Below are positions 8,744 through 20,272 of a DNA stretch of 64,000 nt, piece after piece. Each line of letters starts with the position of its first letter. The first letter of the stretch is position 1. Below the pieces are notes generated by a model. The model made no database searches. It was not told the DNA's origin and saw only the letters and a program-made list of their open reading frames with translations. The stretch comes from Cladochytrium replicatum. Lineage: Eukaryota > Chytridiomycota > Chytridiomycetes > Cladochytriales > Cladochytriaceae. The position numbers were made by a program, and so were the translations under genes. Location: contig JAHLKD010000022.1 of assembly GCA_025526935.1 (NCBI GenBank), positions 193,501-257,500 of the forward strand, written 5' to 3'.

Positions 8744-11679
8744 TCAGTCGTAGTCAATCTCAATATCCCCACCACCGCTAACGGGCTTATCAAGATCAAC
8801 ATAGCTCCGCAAACTCCGTGGGTCAAGAGACCGTGGATCCACTCTGTTCACACAATCCATTCGTCAGTCAAAATGAACACACAAGATCAAGTCAAGACTT
8901 ACTTTCCACCGCCGCTGTAGCCTCGTCCATCGTCCATACTCTCCCTGTCCGACTCCCTCTTTACTTCACTCGAATACCGTCCTCCACCCGACCACCCCCC
9001 ACCGCCGCTCCGCCGGCCAAACGATCCCAATCCCGACCCCCCTTGATCATTCATCCCTCCAATCCGTCCCGCCATCCCGATCCCAGCAACCCCTCCCAAC
9101 CCACCCACCCCAACCATACCCATCGGATTCTGCAGCCCCATCATCATCGCCGCCGCCGTCGCCGCATTTGGCACGTTGGCCCACGCCGCAGCAGCAACAG
9201 CCGGATTCACCATCCCCATCCCCATCCCCATCCCCATCCCCATCCCTATCCCTCCCATCCCCATCATCGGCCCCATCCCCATCACCCCGCCCATCGCCAT
9301 CCCACCCGCACCCATCATCGGCACCGCCATCCCAGTAGTTGTACCCTGCGGCACAGCGCTCATCTGCACCTTCCCAAAATCCCGCGCGAACCGGTTAAAG
9401 AACACAAGCTCGGCTTTGACGCTGTCGAACTTATCCTCGTGCTTCACCTTCAAATGCTTCTGCACAAACTGCTCGCCTTTGAACAGCTTGCCGCAGTGCT
9501 TGCACCGGTACTTTCCTTCGTCAACCCGTGTGATGAACTCCGAAGACGCTTTCTCGATCTCGGTGGTTAGGGTCTTGCCCCCGAGTCCGGTAATATCGTC
9601 GCCATCGATGGCAGGGTTCATCCGCACGCGGACTTTGAGATCGACCTGCTCCTTCACACGCTGGTCGCGAGGTCCAAGGTCGCTGTTGGGATCTTGTCGT
9701 CGCAGGCTTGGTGGGCAACGTCGAGAAAAGTCTTCGGGGCTGTTGCCCTCGTACCCGCTGTAGTAGTCGTAAAGGTGCACCCTGCGAAGGTATTCAATGA
9801 ACAAGTCCAGGGAACGTTTAAGCTGAACAGGAAGTTTGAGCAACGTAAATCGTTTTTATAATATATCAACTACCTTCATTTCCTCGATCTTAGTCTTTGC
9901 ATCTGCATCATTCTCCCCATCCCCTTTGAAGTCTTCATCCACCTTCGGAAGCACAACCGTATCCAACCTCCCCTGTACCTTTTCACTTCCAAGAGTGGTT
10001 AAACAAGAATCCTCCTCAAGGAACGTTGCTAGCCGTCTGATCTGCTCATTGTCGTGCTGAAGTCGACGAGTCGAGTTCAGCTCGTATGGGATGCTTCGAC
10101 TTCGATTCGTGGTGTTCTGGTGGTACATCAGACTCAAAGTGAATTCTCCAACCTTTATCAAACCATTCAATAAGGAAGCGGTTGGGGCAAAACTGTTCAC
10201 CCATACTTTGAATGTTCCGCCCAATGTCTCCAGCATGCTCTGAAGATTGAGGTCGTCTTTGAACACCATCCATCCAAGTCTCGAGAACTTTTTCGACGGG
10301 TTAGGATCGCTCAATACCAAGTATCTAAACCCTTCCAAGCTTTGACATGCCTGAAAATGGATCAAGCACAAGTTCAGCATCCAATCTCCAAAGCATACGA
10401 GTATTCCGCCAATACCTCAACAATTGGGGATCGTTTCAAATTAATCGGTACACTCTTGATGAAAATGGCGTTGGACTTAAATTCCGGTCCAAGATGAACT
10501 ACCGATGCAGCCTGAGCAGCCGCAGTGACCGGCGAAGTAGGAAGCTCTGGCGCATCGTACTTCTTCGTCGGCGAGTCCGGCATATCTTCATCCATCAACT
10601 CCCCGGTATCATCCACACCACCATCCTCTTTCATCGGATCGTCCTTGTTCTCAGCGTCCTTGATCTCAACGTCTTTGTTCTCTGTGTCCTTCTCTGCAGA
10701 TGGAGCACTTGGCAACCCCGTAGCCGTTGATCGCGAATTCGAAATCCCGTCGAAACAAATATCGTCAAAGAGCCCCTTTTCGAGCTCTGACAGAAATTTC
10801 TGGAGGAGCTCGGATTTGCGCTGGTTGATCTCCTTTCGAAGCGAGGCGGATTCCTCGGGGTGGTAGCGTTCTCTGAACCTTAAAAAATGGAAAATAGTGA
10901 ACCTTTCCGCTTCGTGAAGAGAATTTATAATAATTTACCATTCCTCTTCTTTATGTTGATCAAAGAACGCTTGCACCTGTCGCTGTGTGAACGCCTCCCT
11001 GTACTCCTTGTACTTTCTCGACAGGTCCTCGTCGTCAATGTCCCTCCCAGAGTTTTCATGCTTCAACCACTCCGCATACTGCTTTTTGGGGACCATGTAG
11101 TCAAGTTTATTCGGATCTGGATAACTGATTTTTGCCAGAAATCGGGTGGTTTCAGCCCGACATTTCTTACAAATTGACTCATCTCTTACACACCTGTACA
11201 TTTCTTCGTCTCGCCTGCGTCCGTTATACGAGTCGGCGCCACCACCGTACCTGGGCGCGGGGACATATCCGTCCCTCGCATAGTTTGGAATATAATGGTC
11301 TCCGTCCTCGCCTCCCGCACCCCCACCGCCTCCAACCGACCGTCCTCCACGCGGTGAATTCGAACGTCTACGCTTCCGACGGTCTAAAACCCAAATTTTG
11401 GGAGCAAAGAAAAGATCGATTTAAAAAATACCGCCCTTGCGACTCTTCCTCTGTAAATCCCTCACCATCTCGTTCCCTGCTACCACCTGGACTCAAAGAC
11501 CGATCCCTACGTCTCCTACGGTCCCCGTCTCCAAAGCTATCCCTGCGAACGTACGAGCTCCCACCCGCACCACCGCCAGCACCGCCTCCGAACCCGTCCG
11601 CGTCGTCGCGTTCCCGACGGAACTTTTCGCGAGAGGGGCGATCTCTGTCGTCGTCTATTCCTGGCACGTAGCTGTCCAT
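8744..11679 (-). CDS. ARS2/SERRATE-like nuclear RNA-processing factor
   Basis: Seven exons: 11679..11466, 11383..11194, 11124..10939, 10878..10416, 10350..9874, 9822..8903, 8843..8744, with matching phases; 849 residues. The first donor (GTGAGG at 11465) was chosen because only it keeps the RS/Arg-rich frame of exon 2 open. Order: Arg/Ser/Asp-rich N-terminus; the SERRATE/ARS2 N-terminal domain with 'DYMVPKKQYAEWL' and 'FTQRQVQAFFDQHKEEEW'; an acidic Asp/Lys linker; a central helical region; 'YLRRVHLYDYYSGYE'; a C2H2 finger 'YRCKHCGKLFKGEQFVQKHL'; a Met/Gly-rich tail. The family links the nuclear cap-binding complex to RNA maturation and decay. It starts 103 bp from divergent BBS4. Confidence 0.9.
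9211..9262. repeat. CCCCAT hexanucleotide microsatellite inside the ARS2-like gene
   Basis: At least six near-perfect tandem units of CCCCAT on the + strand. On the coding (minus) strand they encode alternating Gly-Met. The tract is in frame and a candidate for length variation between strains. Confidence 0.85.
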
Positions 11680-11782
11680 GAGTGTGTGATCTACCCGACC
11701 AACTGTGAGATATCCCGTTGGACACGGGAAACGGTTTTTGGGAGGTGGTCTGACACGTGACAGGGTGGGAAACGGAACGAGG
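11680..11782. promoter_or_regulatory. Shared divergent promoter between the ARS2-like gene and BBS4
   Basis: Only 103 bp separate the two start codons (ATG at 11679 on the minus strand, ATG at 11783 on the plus strand), so both promoters must lie here or inside the genes. No clear TATA box is visible. Inferred from spacing only. Confidence 0.5.
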
Positions 11783-13438
11783 ATGGACGCACAGGAAGAG
11801 GCGTTGGTGTGGGCGAGGAATGCACCGAGATTGCACAGACTGTACGTCACGAAACAGTACCAGGACTGCATGGTAGGTGAAAGAGTCGAGGGAGATGCAG
11901 TGCCCATTTGATCAAATACAGAACGGTTTGGACTGTGGAATGCGGTCTGATACAGTTGTAAATGACTATGGAATGACTCTCAAAGGTAGGTTTTGCGTAG
12001 ATCTGCTATCTTGAGAGGAATAAATAAGCTGATGGAAAACTTGACGATCAGCGATGGTGTTGCAACAGCAAGGCAAAGTACACGAGTCGCTCAAGCTGTT
12101 TCAAGAACTTACGCGAGCAGACACTACAAATATTTCAAACCTGAAGCATGTCGCTCGATCTTTGTACGTAAATTTATGGGGAGAGTGTGGGAGCACTTTG
12201 AACTGAGCAATTTCAGCTTTTTGTTGGGAAGGCACAAGCAAGCGATTGGGGTTTACGACGAAGCATTGAAATATGCAGGAACGGACTGGGTACTTCGAGA
12301 ACTTCCCAAGAATCTTATACTCCGCTCATAATCTCGTTTAAGGAAATCTTAATGAACAAGGGGGTATCTTTGGTGTTCCTCAAAGACTTTGAAAAGGTCT
12401 GAAATCGACGATCGTACACCTTTGAGCACTCATTTATCGACAAATTTTTCGATCAGGCGGAGCGAACTTTAGTGGAAGCGTTGGGTGTGCATAGACATGA
12501 TTCGTCATACGCCCAACTCGGCAACCTGTATCTCCTTCGATCCAACATCGGCGAAGCCATCGCACTCTACCAGCAAGCACTCAAGTACGTCAGAGGAACT
12601 TGCTGTTTTTCCTCACTAAGCAGGCTTTAGAATATCTCCGGAGAGTACAGATATCCTGGTACAGCTTGGACTTCTCTATTTGGGCCAGCAATATTTGCCT
12701 CAAGCAATTGATCTGTTCGGCCAAACACTGACCAATGACCCAACCAACCTTCGCGGGCTCCTTGCGTTCTGCAGCATTCTGCAGGTGTCCGGGGAGCACG
12801 ACGCAGCTCTGCTTAAGTATAGGGTCGCAGTTGCAATGTCCGAGAGTTCTTACCAAGTATGGAACAACGTCGGCATGTGCTTCTACGCAAAGGACAAAGT
12901 TGTCGCGGTGGGCTGTCAGAAAGAAGTTTGGTTGGTAGTTCTGATCTTTTGTCATTGAAGGCAATTGCGTGCTTGAAGCGTGCGCATTACCTTGCACCGT
13001 TCGAGTGGTCGATATCGTACAACCTTGGACTGACTTATGTCAAAGCCGAGCAGTATGCATCAGCTGCACAGTATCTTGAAGCATCACAGAGATTGCATCC
13101 AACATTCGCACTGACATATCTGTGGATGGGCGTTTCCCTGCAAAAGATGGGAGAGATGGAGGAGGCAGTCATTGCCTTTGAGCAAGCTTTGTCGCTGGAT
13201 AGGTAAAAAGTGTGCTTATTAGGATAAAATCCATTTGAAACGCTGCGTTTCAAGCAAGAACGTGTTTATTCGATTGAACTATGGGCTTGCGCTTGCCCTT
13301 AACGATCGGCAGATTGAGGCACAGGAGCACCACGACGTCGCTAAAGAGATTCTCAACAGTTGGACTGACGGAGTGGATCCGACAATTTCTCAAGCTCTGT
13401 CGCAGTTGAAGCGGTTGGTGAACGCTGCAGAGATTTGA
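11783..13438 (+). CDS. BBS4: BBS4 homologue, TPR subunit of the BBSome
   Basis: Nine exons: 11783..11872, 11922..11985, 12052..12163, 12217..12289, 12343..12396, 12457..12584, 12631..12907, 12961..13202, 13255..13438; 407 residues. Consecutive TPR motifs run through most of the length. Diagnostic BBS4 segments are 'LLGRHKQAIGVYDEALKYA', 'VHRHDSSYAQLGNLYLL', 'LTNDPTNLRGLLAFCSIL', 'ALLKYRVAVAMSESSYQVWN', 'NVGMCFYAKDK' and 'AIACLKRAHYLAPFEW'. In animals BBS4 is part of the BBSome, which carries membrane proteins in and out of cilia, and binds pericentriolar satellites. The Pro/Ser-rich C-terminal tail of the vertebrate protein is absent. Its presence argues for a flagellated zoospore stage. Confidence 0.92.
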
Positions 13439-13489
13439 AAATTTGTTATTTAATGAATAAAAGGGAATGGGAGAGAGAACATCCCTCTT

Positions 13490-13900
13490 GAGTCCCGCGG
13501 TTGAGCTGAGCCAACAACGCGGGCCAGCGCATTGCACTGAACATTAGCAGCCCGGCGACCTTTCAATGCGCACCCGCACCACCAAAGTGACGCACGCAGC
13601 AGTTTCTGGTGTCGCCCCCACCAGAATGTTAACCGGTGGATCTTTGAACCTGCGAGAGGGCTTCTGAGGGAGCCTGTCACGGGAGAGGTTGGAGGACACA
13701 TAGAGTGCCTCTGTCTGTTTCCCCGTACGCGCCGGCTTCTCTCCCATTCTGAGGTACCATGCAGGTCAAGCCTTGTTTTTATTGCCCCGGAGTGACAGTA
13801 ACGGGATGGTATCAGCCGGATACAGTCCCAGCACAGCCCCATGTTGATACACAGCCACTCATCCGGGTGCTGGTTGCGGGTTGTCTTGGCTGCTGGCACG
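13490..13900. other. GC-rich, hairpin-dense non-coding block (possible structured RNA or long RHO1 leader)
   Basis: No splice-consistent gene fits here, although a 168-codon frame is open on the minus strand. Several perfect inverted repeats are visible: 13527..13534 with 13564..13571 (8 bp), 13604..13611 with 13619..13626 (8 bp, 7-nt loop TCGCCCC), 13681..13687 with 13739..13745 (7 bp), 13828..13834 with 13867..13873 (7 bp), and GTATC/GATAC at 13809/13819. I compared it by eye with SRP RNA, RNase P/MRP and the U1-U6 snRNAs and could not match it. It ends about 60 bp before the RHO1 start codon. Confidence 0.35.
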
Positions 13901-13962
13901 AAGAAACTGAACCAACCCTCTCTTCGTAGCCTCAACTCTCTGAACATAAAACTCATTTCGCT

Positions 13963-14742
13963 ATGGCTGAAATCAGACGCAAACTCGTCATCGTCGGAGA
14001 TGGCGCGTGCGGCAAAACCTGTCTGCTGATCGTCTTCTCAAAGGGACACTTCCCCGAAGTCTACGTGCCCACTGTGTTCGAGAACTATGTCGCAGATATC
14101 ACCGTAGACGGAAAGAAGGTCGAGCTGGCACTGTGGGATACCGCTGGCCAGGAGGATTACGACCGTCTCAGGCCGCTCAGTTACCCCGACTCGCACGTCA
14201 TCCTCATCTGCTTTGCGATCGACTCGCCCGATTCGTTGGACAACGTCCAAGAGAAGGTATGCTGTCATTCTCAAATCTTGTGCGACTGGATGGCGATCGC
14301 TGGTTAATTCTGCCGATCTGATAATTTCTGCATAACTGTGGCTCACAATTTTTCCCGGAATTTTTATTTAGTGGATCTCTGAAGTATTACACTTTTGCTC
14401 GGGTCTACCCATCCTGCTAGTTGCCTGCAAATTGGATCGACGAGAGGAGCTCCGCCAAAAGAACCTCCCACATCTCACCTACGAACAGGTAATTTAATGA
14501 TGTATTCTTCTAGATCCATTTGTGGTTATTCTGTTTTGTCACCTTTTCATTACATACTCATTGTCAATGGCTGTCATCGTTTTTAGGGATTCTCGGTATC
14601 ACAGAAAATCGGTGCAAAGAAGTACATCGAGTGCAGTGCGAAGCGTGGCGACGGTGTGCAGGAAGTCTTCATGGAAGCCACTCGACAGGCATTGAATTAC
14701 CACAAAAGCCAAAGGCCGTCGAAGAAGTGCAGACTTCTTTGA
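13963..14742 (+). CDS. RHO1: Rho1-type small GTPase
   Basis: Three exons: 13963..14256, 14372..14488, 14587..14742; 188 residues, the usual Rho length. G1 is 'GDGACGKT', switch I carries '[10 protein letters not shown]', G3 is '[17 protein letters not shown]', the base-recognition region is 'CKLDRRE', and G5 is 'ECSAKRG'. The Rho-specific '[18 protein letters not shown]' is split by intron 1. The C-terminus is basic and ends in CRLL, a CAAX box whose final Leu predicts geranylgeranylation. In fungi Rho1 activates glucan synthase and protein kinase C and organises actin. G4 reads CKLD rather than the common CKKD. The near-identity to fungal Rho1 up to residue 110 makes the assignment firm. Confidence 0.93.
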
Positions 14743-15348
14743 ACTAGTTGATCGCTCCGCTCTGGTTCTGTCTGCCCACATATCCATTATCATCGCCCTC
14801 CTCATTTCTCACAAGGTCAAAAACCAGTAATAACAGCACAATGGAACTTTTCTGCACGTGTTCGAACATCACATAGTTGGAGATTATCGGATCATCTGGG
14901 GGGAGTTTTCAATCCTTGTTTTTATTTTTTTTTGTTCTTTATTTGCTTTGGGATGGGGTCTGGCGCATTACTCTTTTGTTGACCTTAGTTTGCGGTGGGT
15001 GGGTTCTCGGAAGGAATGTCTGGTGTTGGGCTGGTTGTTTTCGTTTCTTCCTTTTTTCATTTCGAACAACAATTACACCACACCTGACTCTCTTTTACCG
15101 GGTTTGTTTCGTAATATTCTCCTTTAATTGCTTTTTTGTGAGTGCTGTTTTTACTCGTCTTTCTTGTGAGTGATCTGGCGGGAATGTGTTAGCACATATA
15201 ACATAGGGGCCACTCTGACTATCTCATTGATCTTCTGCTACTTTGGCTACCTTCCGTTCCACAAGAAGAAACTCGGATACTTTCACGACATCGGATCCAC
15301 ACGTGGAGCCTCCACCCGCAACATTCCCGTCCCTCCGTCCCAGCGCTT

Positions 15349-15783
15349 CCATGTCCGCGCTCCAAGCTCTCGGAACCCATCAACCGGGTAGAAGGGCTGC
15401 CGTTTGATCGTCCGCCGTCTTGGTCTGGCGTGGACCCATTCGCATCGAATTGGGACGATCTGAGCTCGCCGCAGCCACGTTACGCAGATTGGCCCGCCCA
15501 GGATGTGAAAGATTGGCGAAAGTTGAGCATGTCCTGGCGGATCTTGGAGGAGTGCGGGCTGGTCGATGGTGGTGACGGGGAGAACAAAATGCGGACGGGG
15601 GTGCAGATGCAGCAGAACATCGGAAGGTTCACAGAGTTTGTGCTCCATCTGATTTCAAAGATTGAGAGCAGCGGGTTTGGATTGTGGACGAAGAAGGGCC
15701 AGGTGCAAACTTGGCGGAATACAATGGCGGCAGCCCGCGACGACGGCGTGGAGGTGGGGTGTCGCGAAAGGCAAACGGAGTAG
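15349..15783 (+). CDS. Unrecognised open frame, possibly part of a broken gene
   Basis: A frame without an obvious ATG contains 'INRVEGLPFDRPPSWSGV', 'FASNWDDLSSPQPRYADW' and 'GRFTEFVLHLISKIESSGFG', composition typical of real protein. A different frame just upstream (15170-15390, 'HDIGSTRGASTRNIPVPPS') and another downstream (to 15869, 'VGGSVDSMLSVGDRTTALE') also look coding. This suggests one gene with frameshifts or unplaced introns. I recognise no family. It is the only gene-like content between RHO1 and 17.2 kb. Confidence 0.3.
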   Translation, partial: PCPRSKLSEPINRVEGLPFDRPPSWSGVDPFASNWDDLSSPQPRYADWPAQDVKDWRKLSMSWRILEECGLVDGGDGENKMRTGVQMQQNIGRFTEFVLHLISKIESSGFGLWTKKGQVQTWRNTMAAARDDGVEVGCRERQTE

Positions 15784-15870
15784 CGGTGGTCTTGACAAGC
15801 CGCGGGCGGGTTGGTGGAAGCGTGGACAGTATGCTCTCCGTCGGAGACAGAACTACCGCTCTTGAATAAC

Positions 15871-17217
15871 ATGGAGAACAGCACAATAATAATATTCTGA
15901 GACTCGTACTTTATCTTTGTGTAAGGAGAGTGAACTGCGGGAACAACCATGTACATCAATCCAATCGTTCTGCATCGTTCCAGCAGTAGCCTGTAAGCAT
16001 TCCTTCCAAAATGAAGATTCCACCGCTCATGCTCCGATGCTGTGTGTACGGGAGACCTGCCACTCTGTGTGGTGAACAAAGACTCTTTTGCGAGACAGTT
16101 GAGATGTTTGTGAGCTTAAAAACGGACTTTCTGAATAGGGGAAGCTTATTTATGCCTTTTCTGCCCGATTCAGCGGTTGACCGCTCACCGATCGTTCTTT
16201 CTGAGCTGCGTTGTATGATGCCTTCGCTGCTGTTTGATGGAGGGTGCAAGGGCTGTGCTTCACCAAATCGACCAAATCGACCTCGAGGACAGGTTTTGGT
16301 ACGTCGAGAGCTGTGTTAAACAGATCGTCGAGCTCGCACACCTGAATCTTGCATCTTGAGATGCATGAGGACGATTCTGGATCCAACCATTACTTGGACA
16401 CTGTCTTTATTGTGAGAACAACAAAAGCGTGAAAGACGCATTCTGCGAGCGGAGCCTGCGGATTTGTAAGATGGGGAGGAACATGTTCAACTTTCGCGGA
16501 AAATTCAAGCCTCTCTCTGAGCCTGAAGAGCTTTTTCAGAAGCTGTTCAAAACGGCCAACTGGAAAGCCAGTTGGCCACACTCCTTGCACTTTTTGTAGC
16601 TTGGGCTTTCGGTGACATTGATGAATCGTTTGAATGGTGTTTCGCATCTTGCAGACCCGAAGATTGTGAGCGCAGATTTCTGCCAGGTTCGATAAAAACA
16701 GTCCACACGGTCGCTGGATACAGCTGTCGGATATCTAGGGACAAGGGCACCTGACACTGTCGTCAGTATACCTTGGTATTTTGGCTCAGTGGTTAGCTTT
16801 AAAAAGCATCTCAACCTACAAATTGCTCAGCTCTGCGAGCTGGCTAACCCGCTCTCGACGGCTTCATCCGTGTCCCGAGGCGTAAAGCATACACCGTTCA
16901 ATCCCAGCACCGCAAAAACTCATCAGCAGCGAATTGCCATTTCATGCCTCGTAGCTCAGAATGTATCGGCACTGAGCGCCTAAAATATGGGATATTTTGA
17001 ACCGGTTTGGTGTCCTGAGAACGGACCAATCAGACGCTCAGTCAGTTTCTGATCCGTATGAAATAACATAGAAACGTTTGACATTGTGAGACGACACAGC
17101 TAAATCTCTTTGAAGGGCACATCGTGGATTACGAGATTCACTTAACTCTCACAGCTTTTGTAAACAAAAACTTTACTGACGAGACAAACTTTTGCAATTT
17201 ATCATTCTGAAAAATTG
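15871..17217. other. Gene-poor stretch
   Basis: About 1.3 kb with only short frames on both strands. One minus-strand frame (16536..16814) has a 'KKCKECG' motif but no recognisable fold or splice structure. No repeat array or RNA gene was seen. Confidence 0.4.
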
Positions 17218-18138
17218 CTACTTCAACCACTCACGGACAAGCTCCAGCGCTTCAATGACCTTGGGTCCACCTGGGTCCGCTTCATGATCCGCACCCTCGA
17301 TCTCAAACATCTTCACTTCAACACCGAGACTTTTCAACCGTTCAAAGACAGACCTCGCTTCCTCTATCGGTGTGATGGTGTCCATTGTCCCATGCACGAT
17401 CACCGTCTTTGGGTAGTTGGCGTCCATGTGCGGGATCACAGGACCATCCTCAAATCCAAACCTTTCAGCGTACGTTCCGGTGGCAATCAAGTAGTCGTAG
17501 TAGGTGAATCGCGGATGGGGGTACGGGATCGACGAAAACGGAACGTCCGAGACCGGCGCTACTTCTTTGGCCAAAAAGTCTGTGAACATGTCTGCAGTGT
17601 AGGTAGTGATCGGAGGCTCTTCGGGACTGAATCTGTAACCATCGGGTTTCGGTTGGGTGTACCATGTGTTTGAGGATCCCGGTCCCCAGTCACATGCAGA
17701 TCCGACAAGGGATAGTACCGCGCAGGGTTTGACGGACGCGGGGAACAGCCGACCACATTGGTATGCAATGTATCCACCCGCAGATCTCCCAGATACGGCA
17801 ATCCGGGACGTGTTGACGCTGATGTCGTGCGGAGCCAGGAGTGAGTTTAGTGAGTTCGCAATCCATTCGCCGAGATCTTTCACGTCAGCAATCAGCGTGG
17901 TCGCATTTCCGGGCGGAAAGAGCTGGTACGAGAAGGTGAGGAAGTGCCAACCCGCTTGCGCTGAATAGTCCAGCCACCGAGAGGGAAAGTCGGAACGACC
18001 ACCGACGATCATGCCACCAGAGTGAGCGAAAATGAGCATGGGGCGAGGATTTTGAGCTTGAGACCCAGGAGCAGCGAAGAATGTTGCTTGAACGAGCTCA
18101 TCGCCCACAGACTTGTAAGGAAAAGTGAACGAGGCCAT
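17218..18138 (-). CDS. Alpha/beta hydrolase (HSL-like esterase/peptidase)
   Basis: Single exon, 306 residues, ATG at 18138. The oxyanion-hole motif reads 'FAHSGG' (residues 37-42), a variant of the HGGG of the hormone-sensitive-lipase group. The nucleophile elbow is G-R-S-A-G with Ser119, the acid is probably Asp253 in 'VHGTMDTITP', and the base is His285 in 'EGADHEADPG'. Complete catalytic triad and domain length indicate an active hydrolase of the alpha/beta_hydrolase_3 or S9-like type acting on small esters or peptides. No signal peptide, so intracellular. The substrate is unknown. Confidence 0.88.
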   Translation of the reverse strand: MASFTFPYKSVGDELVQATFFAAPGSQAQNPRPMLIFAHSGGMIVGGRSDFPSRWLDYSAQAGWHFLTFSYQLFPPGNATTLIADVKDLGEWIANSLNSLLAPHDISVNTSRIAVSGRSAGGYIAYQCGRLFPASVKPCAVLSLVGSACDWGPGSSNTWYTQPKPDGYRFSPEEPPITTYTADMFTDFLAKEVAPVSDVPFSSIPYPHPRFTYYDYLIATGTYAERFGFEDGPVIPHMDANYPKTVIVHGTMDTITPIEEARSVFERLKSLGVEVKMFEIEGADHEADPGGPKVIEALELVREWLK

Positions 18139-19037
18139 TTCCGAAAACTAGCGCAGTGCGCAGCAGTGCACAATTTTGTTAGGTAGAACTTAAATATGTA
18201 TTTGATGTGATTTGACGGATCCTTGGGCATTCCATGCTTGGTTGAAGTGCAGCTGATCGATTAACTGGTGCACTGGCTTTCATGAATTTACACAAATTTT
18301 TCAAGCCAGATCGGTTTATCATTGGCAGATGTTGGAATTTTCCATGCATTTCACTCATCAGGCTTATGTCGGGAGAAAGCTGGCCAGTATGCTGAAATGT
18401 CGTCACAACAACTGGGTCCCCCTTTTTGAGTTCTGCACAACGTAGACTTCAACGATTAGGTTGCTGACATCCCCTTCCGCTCTTCAACTCTTTTCTTAGG
18501 TATTGGATAGGCTCATTCTGCGAAATGTTGTTGTGTCTTGCGCGAGTATTTCAGTGCGTTGCAACGAGAGAAAATGGTGACTGGAGAACTTGTGTAAGTC
18601 CTGTTGTTCTCCTTGTAAAATGAGTGATGATTCCAGGTAATTTGCCTCCTTCTCGCAAATTTTAGACTCTGAAGTATGAGCTCGAGGGAGGCTTCCCCTG
18701 TGGAGGTCGAGTTGTATCCCATTTTCTCCTGTACCCAACGAACATTTCTCGATTCTTGCACCAGACACTAGTCAAACAACAACGTATGGCACGGGTCAGG
18801 CCATGGGGCTCAACGTGCAGTTGTGTAACGAAGAGGTGGCGAGAAACGAAATATGGAAGAGGTGTGAGAGATCATCTCGAAATAAGTGAGGAGGCGGTTT
18901 CAAGTTTAATGTGATGAATTGCTGATGAGCTATTTTGTTATGAATCACAAAATTCCATTTTCCTTCTTGTTAATTAGACACCTACTCAAGTGCAAGAGAA
19001 GGAATAGAGCCGGTGCTAATCTGACGCTCTTGATTTC
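18139..19037. other. Intergenic, nothing recognised
   Basis: About 0.9 kb between the hydrolase start and the 3' end of the GNAT gene. Short frames only, no recognisable domain, RNA or repeat. Confidence 0.4.
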
Positions 19038-19753
19038 TCATTCTGAATCATTCACTTGTCTGGCCATCACAATCTCGTCGAAAACCGAACCTCCCTTGAC
19101 GATCGCACCCACCTTTAACGATTCGAATGTGAATCCGCACTTTTCCAATACTCTACGACTAGCTGTGTTGCTTTTGAATAGCCCAGCTTCAACACGTCGT
19201 GCCCATGGTTCCTCCCTCTCAATGAACCCGACTAACCACCGAACGCATTCGGTCGCATAGCCTTTTCCCCAAGCCGACTCGGCGAACCAATATCCTATCG
19301 AGATGGTTTGTGGTGGTTCTGTTTCTGGGCTGTTTATTATCCAATCAGCAAATGTCGAAAGAAATTTAAGATCCGTGTTTTGATCTTACTCATATGTCAT
19401 TGTTCCATTCACTATCCCATCGATTTCGATACAGAAAGACAGACCGACGCGCTGGTTGGATGACTCTGCTTCAATAACCTTGAGCCTTTGAGCATCATAT
19501 GTTCTCTTCTTCAGCCCAGCAACAGAGTGTTCGCGGGTGTACCTGATTGGATACATGGATGAGAAATCACACAATCCATTCGAATTTAGTCTCTGGAGTA
19601 TTACGGGTGTGGCAATTTGACTAGGTGTTGCGCTACTCTAGGGTTGTCTGCTGCTTGTTGAAACTGGTCGATGTCCCTGTCGGTATTGAAGAATCGAATA
19701 ATGCATCGTTCGGTTCGGGACGGAAACTGCTCGAGGGATTGTAAGGTTGGCAT
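19038..19753 (-). CDS. GNAT-family N-acetyltransferase (RimJ/RimL-like)
   Basis: Three exons on the minus strand: 19753..19605, 19542..19390, 19329..19038; 197 residues, the usual length. The N-terminus 'RCIIRFFNTDRDIDQFQQAA' is the first strand and helix of the GNAT_3 fold. Exon junctions fall inside 'KLPHPYTREH' and 'GTMTYDPETEP'. The acetyl-CoA-binding motif A is 'SIGYWFAESAWGKGYATECV', and motif B contains 'NTASRRVLEKCGFTFE'. Such enzymes acetylate protein N-termini or small amines; the substrate cannot be told from sequence. The + strand frame over exon 3 is only a shadow. Confidence 0.88.
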
Positions 19754-20272
19754 GGCCAATTGTATGGCCTTTGCCAGGAAGTTTTATTTATTTTTGTCAC
19801 ATCTGACTGTGCCGTCCGATGGAAAACTCGTTTTGATTTCAATGTGAGTCACTCCAAAAAAAGAAGCTTTTCTTCAGGAAACCATGATCAGCAATGCTTG
19901 TTGATTCCATCAGTATACTTATTCGTGTTCCTCTTCTTGATGGCGGATCGGTCGTCCAGTTATTTGTCCTTCAGCAGCCCACTCGCTTTCCACTACTGAA
20001 AGTCATCGGAGAAATGATGTGGCAGCGCGGAAAGCCTGCGAAGCGTTGCCTGCGACGCTTGCAAGAACGATCAGAATGCCATCCACAAGTTCCACCAGTT
20101 CGAAGGGAACTAAGTAGCAAATTTTTTACGCTAAGAAATTTGAAATTTGCTCTGAAGGTATCCGACACCAGAGAACAATGGCACGGCTTCGGAAAAGCTT
20201 TAAAAAGGTCTGCAAATTTGATGAAACTCACAGCAAATCGAGTTGGATACAACCTCGAAATTTGACTCGGAG

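Noticed and set aside
13636-13660. T-arm-like GGTTCAAAGATCC on the minus strand suggesting a tRNA
   Set aside because: The T-stem does not pair and no D-arm or anticodon arm can be folded around it.
13450-13956. 168-codon minus-strand frame as a protein gene
   Set aside because: No domain, unusual composition and no splice logic; the GC-rich, hairpin-rich DNA explains the lack of stops.
18919-19260. Plus-strand frame of 113 codons
   Set aside because: It lies opposite the last exon of the GNAT gene, whose conserved motifs are on the minus strand.
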